Shown: positions 54,342-63,722 of the stretch, one piece after another
Layout of the letters: each line of letters opens with the position of its first letter
Numbering within the stretch: the first letter of the stretch is position 1
Assembly (NCBI RefSeq): GCF_014196805.1
Contig: NZ_JACIEI010000010.1
Coordinates: forward strand, 1 to 64,000
Direction: 5' to 3'
DNA from: Sulfitobacter undariae
GTDB taxonomy: Bacteria; Pseudomonadota; Alphaproteobacteria; Rhodobacterales; Rhodobacteraceae
DNA length: 64,000 nt
Made by a program: the position numbers and the translations under genes
The notes under the pieces: model-generated
What the model saw: only the letters and a program-made list of their open reading frames with translations
Told to the model about the DNA's origin: nothing
Databases searched by the model: none

Positions 54342-55180
54342 GCGCCCCGTCAGGCGCCGCTGCGCGCCGCGCTATTGCCCCTGTTATTTGCTATCCGGTT
54401 GAAACTTTGCCTGCGCCCGATATGCCCATGCTGGACGCCGCACGCGCGACGCTTATCAAAACGGGTGAGGTCATTGTGCCGCCACGCGATGCGGCCACAT
54501 TCACTGTCCCCGCTGGCCATTTCTTTCGCATCACCAGTGTTGAGGGATCACAGGTCGGTGACCTGAATTTATGGAACGCCATCGACCTGTCAGAGCGGTT
54601 CTATTCTGGCAAAACCCGTGCGCTGCACGGCACCCATATCACACGTGGCCAGCGGATGTGGTCCAGTTTCCCCGCGCTGCGCCCGATGGCGACCCTGACC
54701 TATGATAGCCTTGAATGGTACGGCAAAGACGAATTTGGCGGTTCAGTGCATGATGTGATTGGCACCCGCTGCGACCCCTATACTCACAACCTGCTGTCAG
54801 GAGGGCAGTATCATTATTGCTGCCATTCTAACCTCACACGCGCATTGGCCGAACATCTGAACATTCCTCGCATAGAGGCTGAGACGCACATCCATGATGT
54901 TCTAAATGTCTTTATGTGTACTGGTTTCACCCGTGATACGGGGCAGTATTTTATGAAGGCCAGCCCTGTCCGCGTGGGCGACACGCTGGAATTCTTTGCT
55001 GAAATTGACCTGCTCGGTGCGCTGAGCGCCTGTCCCGGTGGTGATTGCAGTACAGTCCATTCTTCGGATCATGCAAAATGTCACCCGCTGTTGGTAGAAA
55101 TCTTTAAACCAGCCCCAGATACGCTAGCAAAATGGACCCCACCGCAGCCAAATGGATACAGCCGCCAACACGGCGACTGA
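54338..55180 (+). CDS. DUF1989 (urea carboxylase-associated) family protein
   Basis: ATG 54338 overlaps the upstream stop; 280 residues. DUF1989 core: TVPAGHFFRITSVEGSQVGD, RTRCDPYTHNLLSGG-like segment (GTRCDPYTHNLLSGGQYHYC), and DTLEFFAEIDLLGALSACPG with Cys-rich CPGGDC near the end. Members occur next to urea carboxylase and other amide/guanidine genes and probably carry a metal. The partner flavoenzyme here hints at another role; the substrate cannot be inferred. Confidence 0.8.
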   Translation: MSAPSGAAARRAIAPVICYPVETLPAPDMPMLDAARATLIKTGEVIVPPRDAATFTVPAGHFFRITSVEGSQVGDLNLWNAIDLSERFYSGKTRALHGTHITRGQRMWSSFPALRPMATLTYDSLEWYGKDEFGGSVHDVIGTRCDPYTHNLLSGGQYHYCCHSNLTRALAEHLNIPRIEAETHIHDVLNVFMCTGFTRDTGQYFMKASPVRVGDTLEFFAEIDLLGALSACPGGDCSTVHSSDHAKCHPLLVEIFKPAPDTLAKWTPPQPNGYSRQHGD

Positions 55181-55209
55181 TCCAATTTTTTGAGCTAAGC
55201 CGAGCGGCC

Positions 55210-55920
55210 TTATGCCTCGCTAAAGGCTGCTTCGAGTGCGATTTCAACCATCTCGCCAAAAGACCGCTCGCGTTCTTCTGCTGGCAGCGCTTCGCCAGTT
55301 TGCAGGTGGTCAGACACCGTCAAGACTGCCAGCGCACGGCGGCCATGGCGGGCGGCGAGTGTATACAGCTCGGCTGCTTCCATTTCTACTGCCAGAATAC
55401 CGTGGCGCACCATCTGTTCATCCAGATCGGGACGTTCGGCGTAGAAAACATCGGATGAATAGATGCCGCCGACATGGGTTTTGGTCCCTTTTGCTTCGGC
55501 AGCGGCAACAGCCGCTCGCAAAAGTCCCCAATCTGCGCAGGGTGCGTAATTCATCTCGCGCAAAATGCCAGAGGAAGGTGAGGTGATTGTGCTGGCTGTC
55601 ATCGCTACGATTACGTCACGAATACCGACATGTGGCTGCATGCCACCACACGATCCAATACGGATCAGGGTTTGGGCATCGTAATTTGTAATCAGCTCAT
55701 TGGCGTAAATGGACAGGGACGGCATGCCCATGCCCGACCCTTGTATCGTCACGCGGTGCCCACGCCATGTGCCTGTAAAGCCCAACATGCCGCGGACTTC
55801 ATTGACCAGCACTGCGTTATCGAGAAACGTTTCTGCGGCCCATTTGGCGCGATATGGATCGCCGGGCATCAAAACGGTTTGTGCAATTTGGTCAGGGGCC
55901 GCGCCGATGTGAATGGTCAT
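55210..55920 (-). CDS. deoD: Purine nucleoside phosphorylase DeoD-type
   Basis: ATG 55920 ([20 protein letters not shown]) gives 236 residues. Hexameric PNP motifs: [13 protein letters not shown] with phosphate-binding Arg, [20 protein letters not shown] and the catalytic Asp in VSDHLQTGE. It splits purine nucleosides with phosphate in the cytoplasm. Convergent with the DUF1989 gene. Confidence 0.95.
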   Translation of the reverse strand: MTIHIGAAPDQIAQTVLMPGDPYRAKWAAETFLDNAVLVNEVRGMLGFTGTWRGHRVTIQGSGMGMPSLSIYANELITNYDAQTLIRIGSCGGMQPHVGIRDVIVAMTASTITSPSSGILREMNYAPCADWGLLRAAVAAAEAKGTKTHVGGIYSSDVFYAERPDLDEQMVRHGILAVEMEAAELYTLAARHGRRALAVLTVSDHLQTGEALPAEERERSFGEMVEIALEAAFSEA

Positions 55921-56039
55921 CTGTGAATCTCCAATTGGGTTTATCACAAGATGCCCAGCCTGCGCCGCAGGAGCAAGGGCCAGTTGGTGACTGGACTCTA
56001 GTTCATCTGCAACCCATGCGTGTCGATCACATCTAGGTT

Positions 56040-56089
56040 ACCCTAGTGCGAGAGGTGGCCAAAAGGCTTGGTTCCTCTCGCACTAGGGT
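56040..56089 (-). terminator. 16-bp perfect hairpin downstream of the H-NS-type gene
   Basis: ACCCTAGTGCGAGAGG (56040-56055) and CCTCTCGCACTAGGGT (56074-56089) pair with an 18-nt loop, 9 bp beyond the H-NS gene stop. It is unusually long and perfect, but no T-run follows in either direction. It may end or protect the transcript, or be a protein-binding site. Confidence 0.55.
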
Positions 56090-56097
56090 CAGTAAAA

Positions 56098-56439
56098 TCA
56101 GATTTCCAGTGTCGCTGGATCAATTCCATTTGCAATTGATTCGCGGTACCAATTGGGTTGGCGGCCTTTCCCTGTCCATGTTTTGCTTGGATCTGAGGGG
56201 TCAGCATATTTTGGTTTTGAAGGTTTCGCGGGCTTTTTAGGGGCCTTTACCTTTTTAACCTTGGTGGGTTCTTCGCTATTTAACTCATTGAGAGAAAAGC
56301 CAAATTCGGCTGCTGCACGTTCGGCGGCCTTGCGTGCGTCGCGTCTGTCTCGGGCTTGTGCCGATAGCAGCGCTTTTTTGACATCAGCGAGTAGTTTTTC
56401 AAGCTCTTTGCGGCCGAGCGCTTTGAGGTCGTGGTTCAT
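56098..56439 (-). CDS. H-NS family nucleoid protein (HvrA/trans-acting regulatory type)
   Basis: 113 residues. The N-terminal coiled region (LKALGRKELEKLLADVKKAL) drives oligomerisation. A Lys/Pro-rich linker follows (about 60-80). The C-terminal DNA-binding domain has the core YADPSDPSKTWTGKGRQPNW. Such proteins bind AT-rich DNA and silence or modulate genes; HvrA in Rhodobacter tunes photosynthesis and nitrogen genes. Its start codon lies inside a 12-bp inverted repeat, suggesting control of its own translation. Confidence 0.9.
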   Translation of the reverse strand: MNHDLKALGRKELEKLLADVKKALLSAQARDRRDARKAAERAAAEFGFSLNELNSEEPTKVKKVKAPKKPAKPSKPKYADPSDPSKTWTGKGRQPNWYRESIANGIDPATLEI

Positions 56440-56482
56440 GGACTAAGTATTCCTTCATAATCTTAGGTTCACTTAGTCCATG
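56437..56482 (-). promoter_or_regulatory. Leader hairpin enclosing the H-NS gene start codon
   Basis: CATGGACTAAGT and ACTTAGTCCATG form a perfect 12-bp inverted repeat (56437-56448 and 56471-56482) with a 22-nt loop. In the mRNA the start AUG is paired in the stem while the AAGGA ribosome site lies in the loop. This could repress translation until melted. As DNA it could equally be an autoregulatory binding site. Confidence 0.6.
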
Positions 56483-56521
56483 TTTTTAAATTTTCCACTA
56501 CTAATTGTATTTAGACGGGAA

Positions 56522-58492
56522 TTATTCGGCAGAAATTGGCGCAGGTTCAACCAAAGTAACGATATCTGCCATAATTGTATTCAGCTCGAAATCTTTTGGG
56601 GTATAGACCCGCGACACACCCATTTTCAAAAGACGTTTCGCATCTTCGTCGGGAATAATACCGCCGACAATAACTGGAATATGACCAAGACCTGCGTCAC
56701 GCATTTGCGCCATTAAGTCTTCAACCAGAGGAATATGCGAGCCGGAAAGAATAGACAGCCCGACAACATGGGCTTGGTCCTCTAATGCGGCGGTAACAAT
56801 TTCTGTTGGGGTCAGGCGGATGCCCTCATAGGCGATATCCATACCGCAATCGCGGGCGCGAACGGCGATTTGTTCTGCCCCGTTAGAGTGGCCATCAAGG
56901 CCGGGTTTACCGACAAGGAATTTCAGGCGGCGGCCCAGACGGTCACTGACAGCGTCCACAGCCATGCGCAGATCATCCAGACCTTCGGTTTTATTGGAAC
57001 GGCCTTTGCCAACGCCGGTAGGGCCACGGTATTCGCCATGAACGGCGCGCATTTGTTCGGCCCATTCGCCTGTGGTCACACCCGCTTTGGCTGCAACAAT
57101 AGACGCAGGCATGATATTGCGGCCTGCTTGTGCGGCGGCACGTAGGTCTTTCAGGGCGGCTTGGACCTCGCCTTCGTTGCGTTGATCACGCCATGCATTC
57201 AGACGTTCGATTTGTTCGGCCTCGGCTGCGGGGTCCACAACCATGATGCCACCATCGCCTGTCATCAGCGGTGAAGGTTCACCTTTTTGCCATTTGTTCA
57301 CGCCAACAACGATGGTTTCGCCAGCTTCAATGCGTCCAAGGCGGTCGGCATTGCTGTCGACAAGGCGCGACTTCATATAGTCGATGCCTTCAATTGCGCC
57401 GCCCATACTATCAATATGCGCCAATTCGGCGCGTGCGCCTTCTTTCAGTGCTTCTACTTTGGCGTCCACTGCAGGGTTGCCATCAAATAGATCATCAAAT
57501 TCCAATAGATCGGTTTCATAGGCCATGATTTGTTGCATCCGCATTGACCATTGCTGGTCCCACGGGCGTGGCAGGCCCAAGGCTTCGTTCCATGCAGGCA
57601 ATTGCACCGCACGTGCACGGGCCTTTTTGCTCAGAGTAACGGCGAGCATTTCAATGAGAATGCGGTAGACGTTATTTTCGGGCTGCTGTTCGGTCAGGCC
57701 CAGCGAATTGACCTGAACGCCATAGCGAAAGCGGCGGTATTTCGGATCAGTGACGCCGTAACGTGTTTCGCAAATCTCGTCCCACAAATCGACAAAGGCG
57801 CGCATTTTGCACATCTCGGTCACGAAACGAATACCGGCGTTTACGAAGAACGAAATACGGCCCACCAGTGCCGGGAAGTCTTCTTCTGCAACGCGGGGGC
57901 GCAATTGGTCTAATACAGCGGTGGCGGTGGCCAGAGCAAATGACAGTTCTTGTTCCGGCGTCGCGCCTGCTTCTTGCAAATGGTAGGAACAAACGTTCAT
58001 CGGGTTCCATTTGGGGACCGATGTATAGCAGTACTCGGCCACATCCGCGATCATCTTGAGCGAGGGCGCAGGTGGGCAGATATAGGTGCCGCGCGACAGA
58101 TATTCCTTGATCAAGTCGTTTTGTACGGTGCCTTGCAGTTTCGATACATCGGCGCCTTGTTCCTCGGCCACAGCAATATAAAGCGACAACAGCCAAGGCG
58201 CTGTTGCGTTGATCGTCATGGAGGTGTTCATTTGCTCCAGTGGGATGTCTTTGAACAGGGCACGCATGTCGCCCAAGTGGCCGACAGGCACGCCAACCTT
58301 GCCGACTTCGCCGCGCGACAGGATGTGATCGCTGTCATAGCCTGTTTGCGTGGGCAGATCGAAAGCAACCGATAGACCTGTTTGGCCTTTGGCAAGATTG
58401 CCGCGGTATAACTCGTTTGAGGCCTCTGCCGTCGAGTGGCCCGCATAGGTGCGGATCAACCAAGGGCGGTCTTTTTGCGGAACTTCGGTCAT
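56522..58492 (-). CDS. ecm: Ethylmalonyl-CoA mutase (MeaA/Ecm), B12-dependent
   Basis: ATG 58492 (MTEVPQKDRPWLIRTYAGHS) follows GAGG; 656 residues. The N-terminal barrel has YAGHSTAEASNELYRGNLA and AFDLPTQTGYDSDH. The C-terminal cobalamin domain (about 520-650) has KPGLDGHSNGAEQ (the DxHxxG cobalt-ligand motif) and LSGSHIPLVEDLM. Whole-length similarity to MeaA and the presence of ccr, mch and mcl2 support ethylmalonyl-CoA mutase, not methylmalonyl-CoA mutase. It makes (2S)-methylsuccinyl-CoA. Confidence 0.93.
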   Translation of the reverse strand: MTEVPQKDRPWLIRTYAGHSTAEASNELYRGNLAKGQTGLSVAFDLPTQTGYDSDHILSRGEVGKVGVPVGHLGDMRALFKDIPLEQMNTSMTINATAPWLLSLYIAVAEEQGADVSKLQGTVQNDLIKEYLSRGTYICPPAPSLKMIADVAEYCYTSVPKWNPMNVCSYHLQEAGATPEQELSFALATATAVLDQLRPRVAEEDFPALVGRISFFVNAGIRFVTEMCKMRAFVDLWDEICETRYGVTDPKYRRFRYGVQVNSLGLTEQQPENNVYRILIEMLAVTLSKKARARAVQLPAWNEALGLPRPWDQQWSMRMQQIMAYETDLLEFDDLFDGNPAVDAKVEALKEGARAELAHIDSMGGAIEGIDYMKSRLVDSNADRLGRIEAGETIVVGVNKWQKGEPSPLMTGDGGIMVVDPAAEAEQIERLNAWRDQRNEGEVQAALKDLRAAAQAGRNIMPASIVAAKAGVTTGEWAEQMRAVHGEYRGPTGVGKGRSNKTEGLDDLRMAVDAVSDRLGRRLKFLVGKPGLDGHSNGAEQIAVRARDCGMDIAYEGIRLTPTEIVTAALEDQAHVVGLSILSGSHIPLVEDLMAQMRDAGLGHIPVIVGGIIPDEDAKRLLKMGVSRVYTPKDFELNTIMADIVTLVEPAPISAE

Positions 58493-58563
58493 GGCGGCCT
58501 CTTTGAATCGGGTTGGCAATAATCTTGCGTTAGTTGGAGGGTATAGGCAACTTTCGGCAAGTG

Positions 58564-59178
58564 TCAATTCGCCGCAATGCGGCATGTGTGATCAACTGTC
58601 CACGTCATCGGGGTTGATGTCGAAAAACCGAATAGCCATCGGAGGGGGCCGACATGTTGCGGGGCGGCTGCAATAAATCCTTCGCGCAGATACAAGGCAC
58701 GGGCTCGTGGATTTATATCAATGACGTCGAGACGGACATGCGCAAGATTGCGCGATTGTGCATGAGCTTTGATCGCGTCTAACAATGCGGTGCCGACCCC
58801 AAGACCGCGTGCCGCGGCATCCACGCAGATCCCGTCCATGAGTAAAGTGTTTTCGGCCAAATCACGCTCCAAAAGGTGAAGAAAGGGCGCCCGCCATGAC
58901 GCACCAAGCCAACCGTAATACTGTGAAAGCTCGCGCAGCCCACCACCCGTCAACGCGCCTTCGGCGGTCTTGAAACCGGCAACGCCGATCACTTTTCCCG
59001 CAGGGCTACGCGCAACCAGTGCGAAGTCGGGTGAAATGATATGCTCAAAAAAGGCAAGCGCACGTGGGGTAGGGCCCAATAGGCGCCCCAACTTTGCAGA
59101 GAAAGCCTGCCAATAGAGGCGTGCTATGTCTGGGCGCTCTTGTTCGGTAAAACCTGAGGATATTTTGAATTTTGACAC
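58564..59178 (-). CDS. GNAT family acetyltransferase
   Basis: 204 residues. The acetyl-CoA loop is GICVDAAARGLGVGTALLDA, with strand VRLDVIDINPRARALYLREG. Substrate unknown. It lies 71 bp upstream of ecm on the same strand and divergent from the large acyltransferase gene. Confidence 0.88.
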   Translation of the reverse strand: MSKFKISSGFTEQERPDIARLYWQAFSAKLGRLLGPTPRALAFFEHIISPDFALVARSPAGKVIGVAGFKTAEGALTGGGLRELSQYYGWLGASWRAPFLHLLERDLAENTLLMDGICVDAAARGLGVGTALLDAIKAHAQSRNLAHVRLDVIDINPRARALYLREGFIAAAPQHVGPLRWLFGFSTSTPMTWTVDHTCRIAAN

Positions 59179-59244
59179 CCGACACTCCTTAAAACTATGA
59201 GTTAGATATTGTCCTAAGTGTTACAGACTGCAAGTGTAGGGCAC

Positions 59245-60654
59245 ATGACACAAACAGTGCAGCTTCCTCTTTGGCTTTTTGTCCTGATCGTACTGTTCGC
59301 TGCGGTGACAGCGCTCAGCCACTTTCTATTGCCTTCTGTGCGCTGGTTCTTTCGCCGCCGTTTTGAAAAAGCAGTTGCGCGGCTGAATAGTCGGCTTAAA
59401 CGCCCAATCCAGCCGTTTAAATTGGCGCGGCGTCACGATATGATTCAGCGGTTGATTTATGATCCCGAGGTCTCGCGTGAGATCGCTTTATATGCTGAGC
59501 ATAATAAGGTTCCCGAAGCGGTGGCCTTTCAAAAAGCTCATGAATACGCCCGCGACATTGTGCCCAGCTTTTCGGCATTCGCCTATTTCAGTTTCGCCAT
59601 GCGGTTGGCCAAATGGCTGGCCGAAGCGGTCTACCGTATTCGCACTGCATCGCAAAATGATGTCATCATTGCCGCCATCCCCGAGGATGCAACGCCTGTG
59701 TTTGTTATGAACCACCGCAGCAATATGGATTATGTGCTGGTGACTTATCTGGCCTCCAAGACTTCCACGCTCAGCTATGCAGTCGGAGAATGGGCGCGGG
59801 TGTGGCCGTTGTCTTCTTTGATACGACTGTGGGGTGCGTATTTCATTCGGCGTCATGCGCGGGGCGCGCTTTATCGCAAGGTCCTGTCTCGCTATGTGCA
59901 AATGGCAACCAACGGAGGCGATACACAGGCGTTTTATCCCGAAGGGGGGTTGAGCCTGACAGGTGCGTTGCAGCCGCCCAAAGTTGGACTTCTTAGCTAT
60001 CTGGTAGAGGGGTTTGACCCCGAGGGCGCACGCGACATTGTGTTTGTGCCAGTTGCTATTAACTATGACCGTGTGTTGGAGGACCGCGTTTTGATGGCTG
60101 CTCATGCGCGGGGGGATCGGCGCTTTGGCGCGCGCATTTCTGTGGCGGTTGCGTTCATTTTGCGCAAACTGTGGAATAGATTGCGCGGCAAAGACACGCG
60201 CTTTGGCACCGCCGCAGTGGCGTTTGGTGATCCGGTGAGCTTGCGAGCGTTGGGTAAAACCGAGGATATTGACGCGCTTTCCAAGACATTGATGAGCAGA
60301 ATTGAAGCGGTGATGCCTGTCTTGGGGGTGCCATTGGTGGCGACGGCCTTGGGACGAAAAGGCCCGCTGAACGTGATGGAGCTGGAAGCAGAAGTCGCGC
60401 AGATACTGGAACGCGTGCCAGAGCAGAGTGTCGCAGTGGACACGCAAAACATCACGGATGAGGTCGCGCGCGCATGTCGCCATATGGAGCAGCATGGTTT
60501 GATCGCGATGCAAGACGGCGCGTGGGCAGTTTCTGAGGGTCAGCAGGTTGCCGTACAATTTTATGCAAATTCCATTGCGCATTACCTTCCTGAGGCGCAT
60601 GAATTGGATGATGCTGCGAGCGCGAGTGATTATTCTGCGATTGCAAAGTCATAA
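59245..60654 (+). CDS. Large PlsC/PlsB-like acyltransferase, membrane anchored
   Basis: ATG 59245 (MTQTVQLPLWLFVLIVLFAA) was chosen since AGGG lies upstream; a GTG at 59218 is an alternative. 469 residues. One N-terminal membrane helix (about 6-27). The acyltransferase core shows NHRSNMDYVLVTYLA (H-x4-D), then FIRRHARGALYRKV and FYPEGGLSLTGALQPPK. The long N-terminal extension and length resemble glycerol-3-phosphate acyltransferases (PlsB-like). The exact acceptor is uncertain. A 100-residue C-terminal part of unknown role follows. Confidence 0.8.
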   Translation: MTQTVQLPLWLFVLIVLFAAVTALSHFLLPSVRWFFRRRFEKAVARLNSRLKRPIQPFKLARRHDMIQRLIYDPEVSREIALYAEHNKVPEAVAFQKAHEYARDIVPSFSAFAYFSFAMRLAKWLAEAVYRIRTASQNDVIIAAIPEDATPVFVMNHRSNMDYVLVTYLASKTSTLSYAVGEWARVWPLSSLIRLWGAYFIRRHARGALYRKVLSRYVQMATNGGDTQAFYPEGGLSLTGALQPPKVGLLSYLVEGFDPEGARDIVFVPVAINYDRVLEDRVLMAAHARGDRRFGARISVAVAFILRKLWNRLRGKDTRFGTAAVAFGDPVSLRALGKTEDIDALSKTLMSRIEAVMPVLGVPLVATALGRKGPLNVMELEAEVAQILERVPEQSVAVDTQNITDEVARACRHMEQHGLIAMQDGAWAVSEGQQVAVQFYANSIAHYLPEAHELDDAASASDYSAIAKS

Positions 60655-60765
60655 AGTTACCAAAATGACGCCCTTGAGGTTGCAATGTTGCGCGACCATC
60701 TTTAGTCATTCGTCAAGAGCCGCGATTCTGCACTGCGGCACCCCTTATTTACGCAGGAGACCGAC

Positions 60766-62046
60766 ATGGCACTGGATACTACGATCGCGCAATACGAGGC
60801 CCCTGAAAAAGACCTCTATGAGTTGGGCGAAATGCCCCCCATGGGCTATGTGCCAAAGCAGATGTATTCGTGGGCGATCCGCCGCGAACGTCACGGCAAT
60901 CCTAACACCGCGATGTTGGAAGAAGTTGTCGATGTCCCCGCGCTGGACAGCCAGGATGTTCTGGTCATGGTGATGGCGGCAGGCGTGAACTATAATGGCG
61001 TTTGGGCGGCTCTTGGCACTCCCATCAGCCCGTTTGACGGTCACAAGCAGCCATATCACATCGCGGGTTCTGATGCGGCTGGCATCGTCTGGGCCGTGGG
61101 TGACAAGGTCAAGCGCTGGAAAGTGGGCGACGAAGTTGTTGTGCATTGCAACCAAGATGACGGCGACGATGAGGAATGCAACGGCGGCGATCCGATGTAT
61201 TCCCCGACCCAGCGCATCTGGGGATATGAGACTCCTGATGGTTCCTTCAGCCAGTTCACACGTGTGCAAAGCCAGCAATTGATGCCACGCCCCAAGCACC
61301 TGACATGGGAAGAAAGTGCCTGCTATACGCTGACGCTGGCCACAGCATACCGCATGTTGTTCGGTCATGAGCCCCATGATTTGAAGCCGGGTCAGAACGT
61401 TCTGGTTTGGGGTGCGTCTGGTGGTCTGGGATCTTATGCGATCCAGTTGATCAATACGGCAGGTGCCAATGCCATCGGCGTTATTTCCGATGAAAGCAAA
61501 CGCGAGTTTGTGATGGATTTGGGTGCCAAAGGCGTGTTGAACCGCAAGGATTTCAACTGCTGGGGTCAATTGCCCAAAGTGGGCAGCGACGAATACGGCG
61601 TGTGGTTCAACGAGACACGCAAATTCGGCAAAGCGATCTGGGACATCACTGGCAAAGGCGTAAACGTCGACATGGTGTTCGAGCACCCCGGCGAGGCGAC
61701 ATTCCCTGTTTCCACATTTGTGGTGAAAAAGGGCGGCATGGTTGTGATCTGTGCGGGGACCAGTGGTTTCAACCTGACGTTCGACGTGCGTTATATGTGG
61801 ATGCACCAGAAGCGTTTGCAGGGCTCGCACTTTGCGCATCTCAAGCAGGCTTCTGCCGCGAACAAACTGATGATGGAGCGCCGTCTGGACCCGTGCATGT
61901 CTGAAGTGTTTGCATGGAATGATCTGCCCGAAGCGCATATGAAAATGCTGCGTAACGAGCATAAGCCAGGCAACATGTCTGTACTGGTACAATCGCCTAA
62001 AACGGGCCTGCGTACATTGGAAGACGCGCTGGACGCTGGCAAGTAA
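60766..62046 (+). CDS. ccrA: Crotonyl-CoA carboxylase/reductase
   Basis: 426 residues. It belongs to the MDR superfamily with NADPH-binding VLVWGASGGLGSYAIQLINT. The CCR-specific residues for CO2 are visible: Asn in GVNYNGVWAALG, and His in QGSHFAHLKQ. It reductively carboxylates crotonyl-CoA to ethylmalonyl-CoA, the key step of the ethylmalonyl-CoA pathway. Length is typical. It ends at a strong terminator. Confidence 0.96.
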   Translation: MALDTTIAQYEAPEKDLYELGEMPPMGYVPKQMYSWAIRRERHGNPNTAMLEEVVDVPALDSQDVLVMVMAAGVNYNGVWAALGTPISPFDGHKQPYHIAGSDAAGIVWAVGDKVKRWKVGDEVVVHCNQDDGDDEECNGGDPMYSPTQRIWGYETPDGSFSQFTRVQSQQLMPRPKHLTWEESACYTLTLATAYRMLFGHEPHDLKPGQNVLVWGASGGLGSYAIQLINTAGANAIGVISDESKREFVMDLGAKGVLNRKDFNCWGQLPKVGSDEYGVWFNETRKFGKAIWDITGKGVNVDMVFEHPGEATFPVSTFVVKKGGMVVICAGTSGFNLTFDVRYMWMHQKRLQGSHFAHLKQASAANKLMMERRLDPCMSEVFAWNDLPEAHMKMLRNEHKPGNMSVLVQSPKTGLRTLEDALDAGK

Positions 62047-62072
62047 CGCCATTTCTCCAGTTTGACATTTTG

Positions 62073-62106
62073 ATGCCCCGCGTACAGGTTGTGCGCGGGG
62101 CATTTT
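62073..62106 (+). terminator. Rho-independent terminator after ccrA
   Basis: ATGCCCCGCG (62073-62082) and CGCGGGGCAT (62094-62103) form a perfect 10-bp stem with an 11-nt loop followed by TTTT. It lies 27 bp past the ccrA stop. Confidence 0.92.
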
Positions 62107-62183
62107 CATATTCAGCGTTGTAAATTGGGGTGGGGGCCTTAACGGCACTTTCCCCCGTGCGGTCATACGCCTAAAGTCCGCGC

Positions 62184-63722
62184 ATGAGCCAAGACCTTAT
62201 ATATTCCGACGACCAAGCCGCCGCCCATGATGCTGTCTGTGCGATGTTGAAATCCGCAGGCATCAGTCTGGAGGATGATCTGTTGATGCCACCAAAGGCG
62301 GATAAATCGCAGGTGATGGCGGTGACAGGCAAGGCGGGTTCGGGCAAGACCCTGCTTCTGGCCGAGTTGTACCGCGCGCTGGAAGAGGCGGGGGTTGATA
62401 TTGTCTCGGGGGAATATGAGAGTAAAAAGCGTAAAGACAAACGCTCGTTAGCGATCCTTGCACCCACCAACAAAGCGGCCAGCGTGTTGCGCTTGCGCGG
62501 GGTGCCTGCCACCACGATCCACCGCATTCTTTATACGCCCGTCTATGACCCAGAATATGAACGCATCGCCGAGTGGCTGGCGGGCAGTGGTGATCGGCCC
62601 GTGGATGTGGAGGGGTTGACCGATGTGGCATTAGACCGTGCGCAGGCCTTTTATGCCAAGAATAAGTCCATTCCGGGTGCATTGGCGGCTGCGGGCCTGC
62701 GGGGCAGTGATTTCATCACCGGATGGAAGCGCCGCGAAGAGCCGTTGGATATTGGCTTTGTTGATGAATCCTCGATGTTGGATGATAAACAATTCGCAGA
62801 CCTGAAAGAGATTTTCCCGACTTTGCTGTTGTTCGGTGATCCGGCCCAGTTGGCCCCGGTTGGGCAATCTGGCACGATGGTGTTTGAGAAACTACCCGAA
62901 GAGCGGGTGATGAATCTGAACCGCATTTTCCGGCAAGAAGCTGACAACCCGATCCTTGATCTGGCCCATGCGCTGGCTGATCCTGACATTGGGTTCGAGC
63001 AATTTGAACGCATGGTCGAAGAGGCCTCCAAACGCGATCCGCGTGTTGTGTGGGGACAGCGGGTTGAGGTGGACCTGATGGCGCGGTCGCCTGTTTTGGT
63101 CTGGCGCAATGCCACGCGCATCCGATTGATCAACGCCTACAGGAATGTGCATGGCGCGCCGGAGGATGCTTTGGTCGAGGGGGAACCTTTGATCTGTGAC
63201 GGGATTGAATTGCCGCTGAAACATCGCAAAAAGCGGTTGGACCTAGAGGCGCGTGGTCTGATCAAAGGTGCACAGGTGGTATATCTGGGGGCAGGGCGCA
63301 AACCCGGCTTCTCGCGGTTGCATGTGATGGGGGCTGAAGACCCCCAAGTAAGTGCGGCAAGTATCGTAAAAATCGAAAAGCCCGATGAAGAAGAACCCTT
63401 TATCCCCTTTGCTGCGCGTATGGGGGCCACGTTTTTGCACGGCGCTGCTGTGACGATCCACAAGGCGCAGGGCAGCCAGTGGGACACGGTGCAAGTGTTT
63501 GCGCCTGATCTCTATGCTGCGGCAAGGATGGGGCGGATGGAGGCAGGGCAACCGCTGTGGAAACGGCTGGCCTATGTGGCGATCACCCGTGCGCAAGACC
63601 GCCTGATCTGGGTGGTACGCAACCGTCTGTCGAAACCGACATATGCATTGAACGTCGATGATCTACGCGCCGCCCCTGTTGCGGCCTTGACGTTGGATGC
63701 CACCGAGGAGGAATTTGGATGA
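62184..63722 (+). CDS. RecD-like ATP-dependent DNA helicase
   Basis: 512 residues. Superfamily 1 motifs: VTGKAGSGKTLLLAEL (Walker A), LAPTNKAASVLRLRG (Ia), IGFVDESSMLDDKQF (II), LLFGDPAQLAPVGQ (III), TIHKAQGSQWDTVQVFAP (V) and YVAITRAQDRLIWVVR (VI). The size and absence of a nuclease domain fit stand-alone RecD-like/AAA_30 helicases common in alphaproteobacteria. It probably works in DNA repair. It overlaps the SDR gene by 4 bp (ATGA). Confidence 0.9.
   Translation: MSQDLIYSDDQAAAHDAVCAMLKSAGISLEDDLLMPPKADKSQVMAVTGKAGSGKTLLLAELYRALEEAGVDIVSGEYESKKRKDKRSLAILAPTNKAASVLRLRGVPATTIHRILYTPVYDPEYERIAEWLAGSGDRPVDVEGLTDVALDRAQAFYAKNKSIPGALAAAGLRGSDFITGWKRREEPLDIGFVDESSMLDDKQFADLKEIFPTLLLFGDPAQLAPVGQSGTMVFEKLPEERVMNLNRIFRQEADNPILDLAHALADPDIGFEQFERMVEEASKRDPRVVWGQRVEVDLMARSPVLVWRNATRIRLINAYRNVHGAPEDALVEGEPLICDGIELPLKHRKKRLDLEARGLIKGAQVVYLGAGRKPGFSRLHVMGAEDPQVSAASIVKIEKPDEEEPFIPFAARMGATFLHGAAVTIHKAQGSQWDTVQVFAPDLYAAARMGRMEAGQPLWKRLAYVAITRAQDRLIWVVRNRLSKPTYALNVDDLRAAPVAALTLDATEEEFG

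Noticed and set aside
60745-62166. 473-codon minus-strand frame opposite ccrA
   Set aside because: A shadow of ccrA; composition is unlike a real protein and no start signal is seen.
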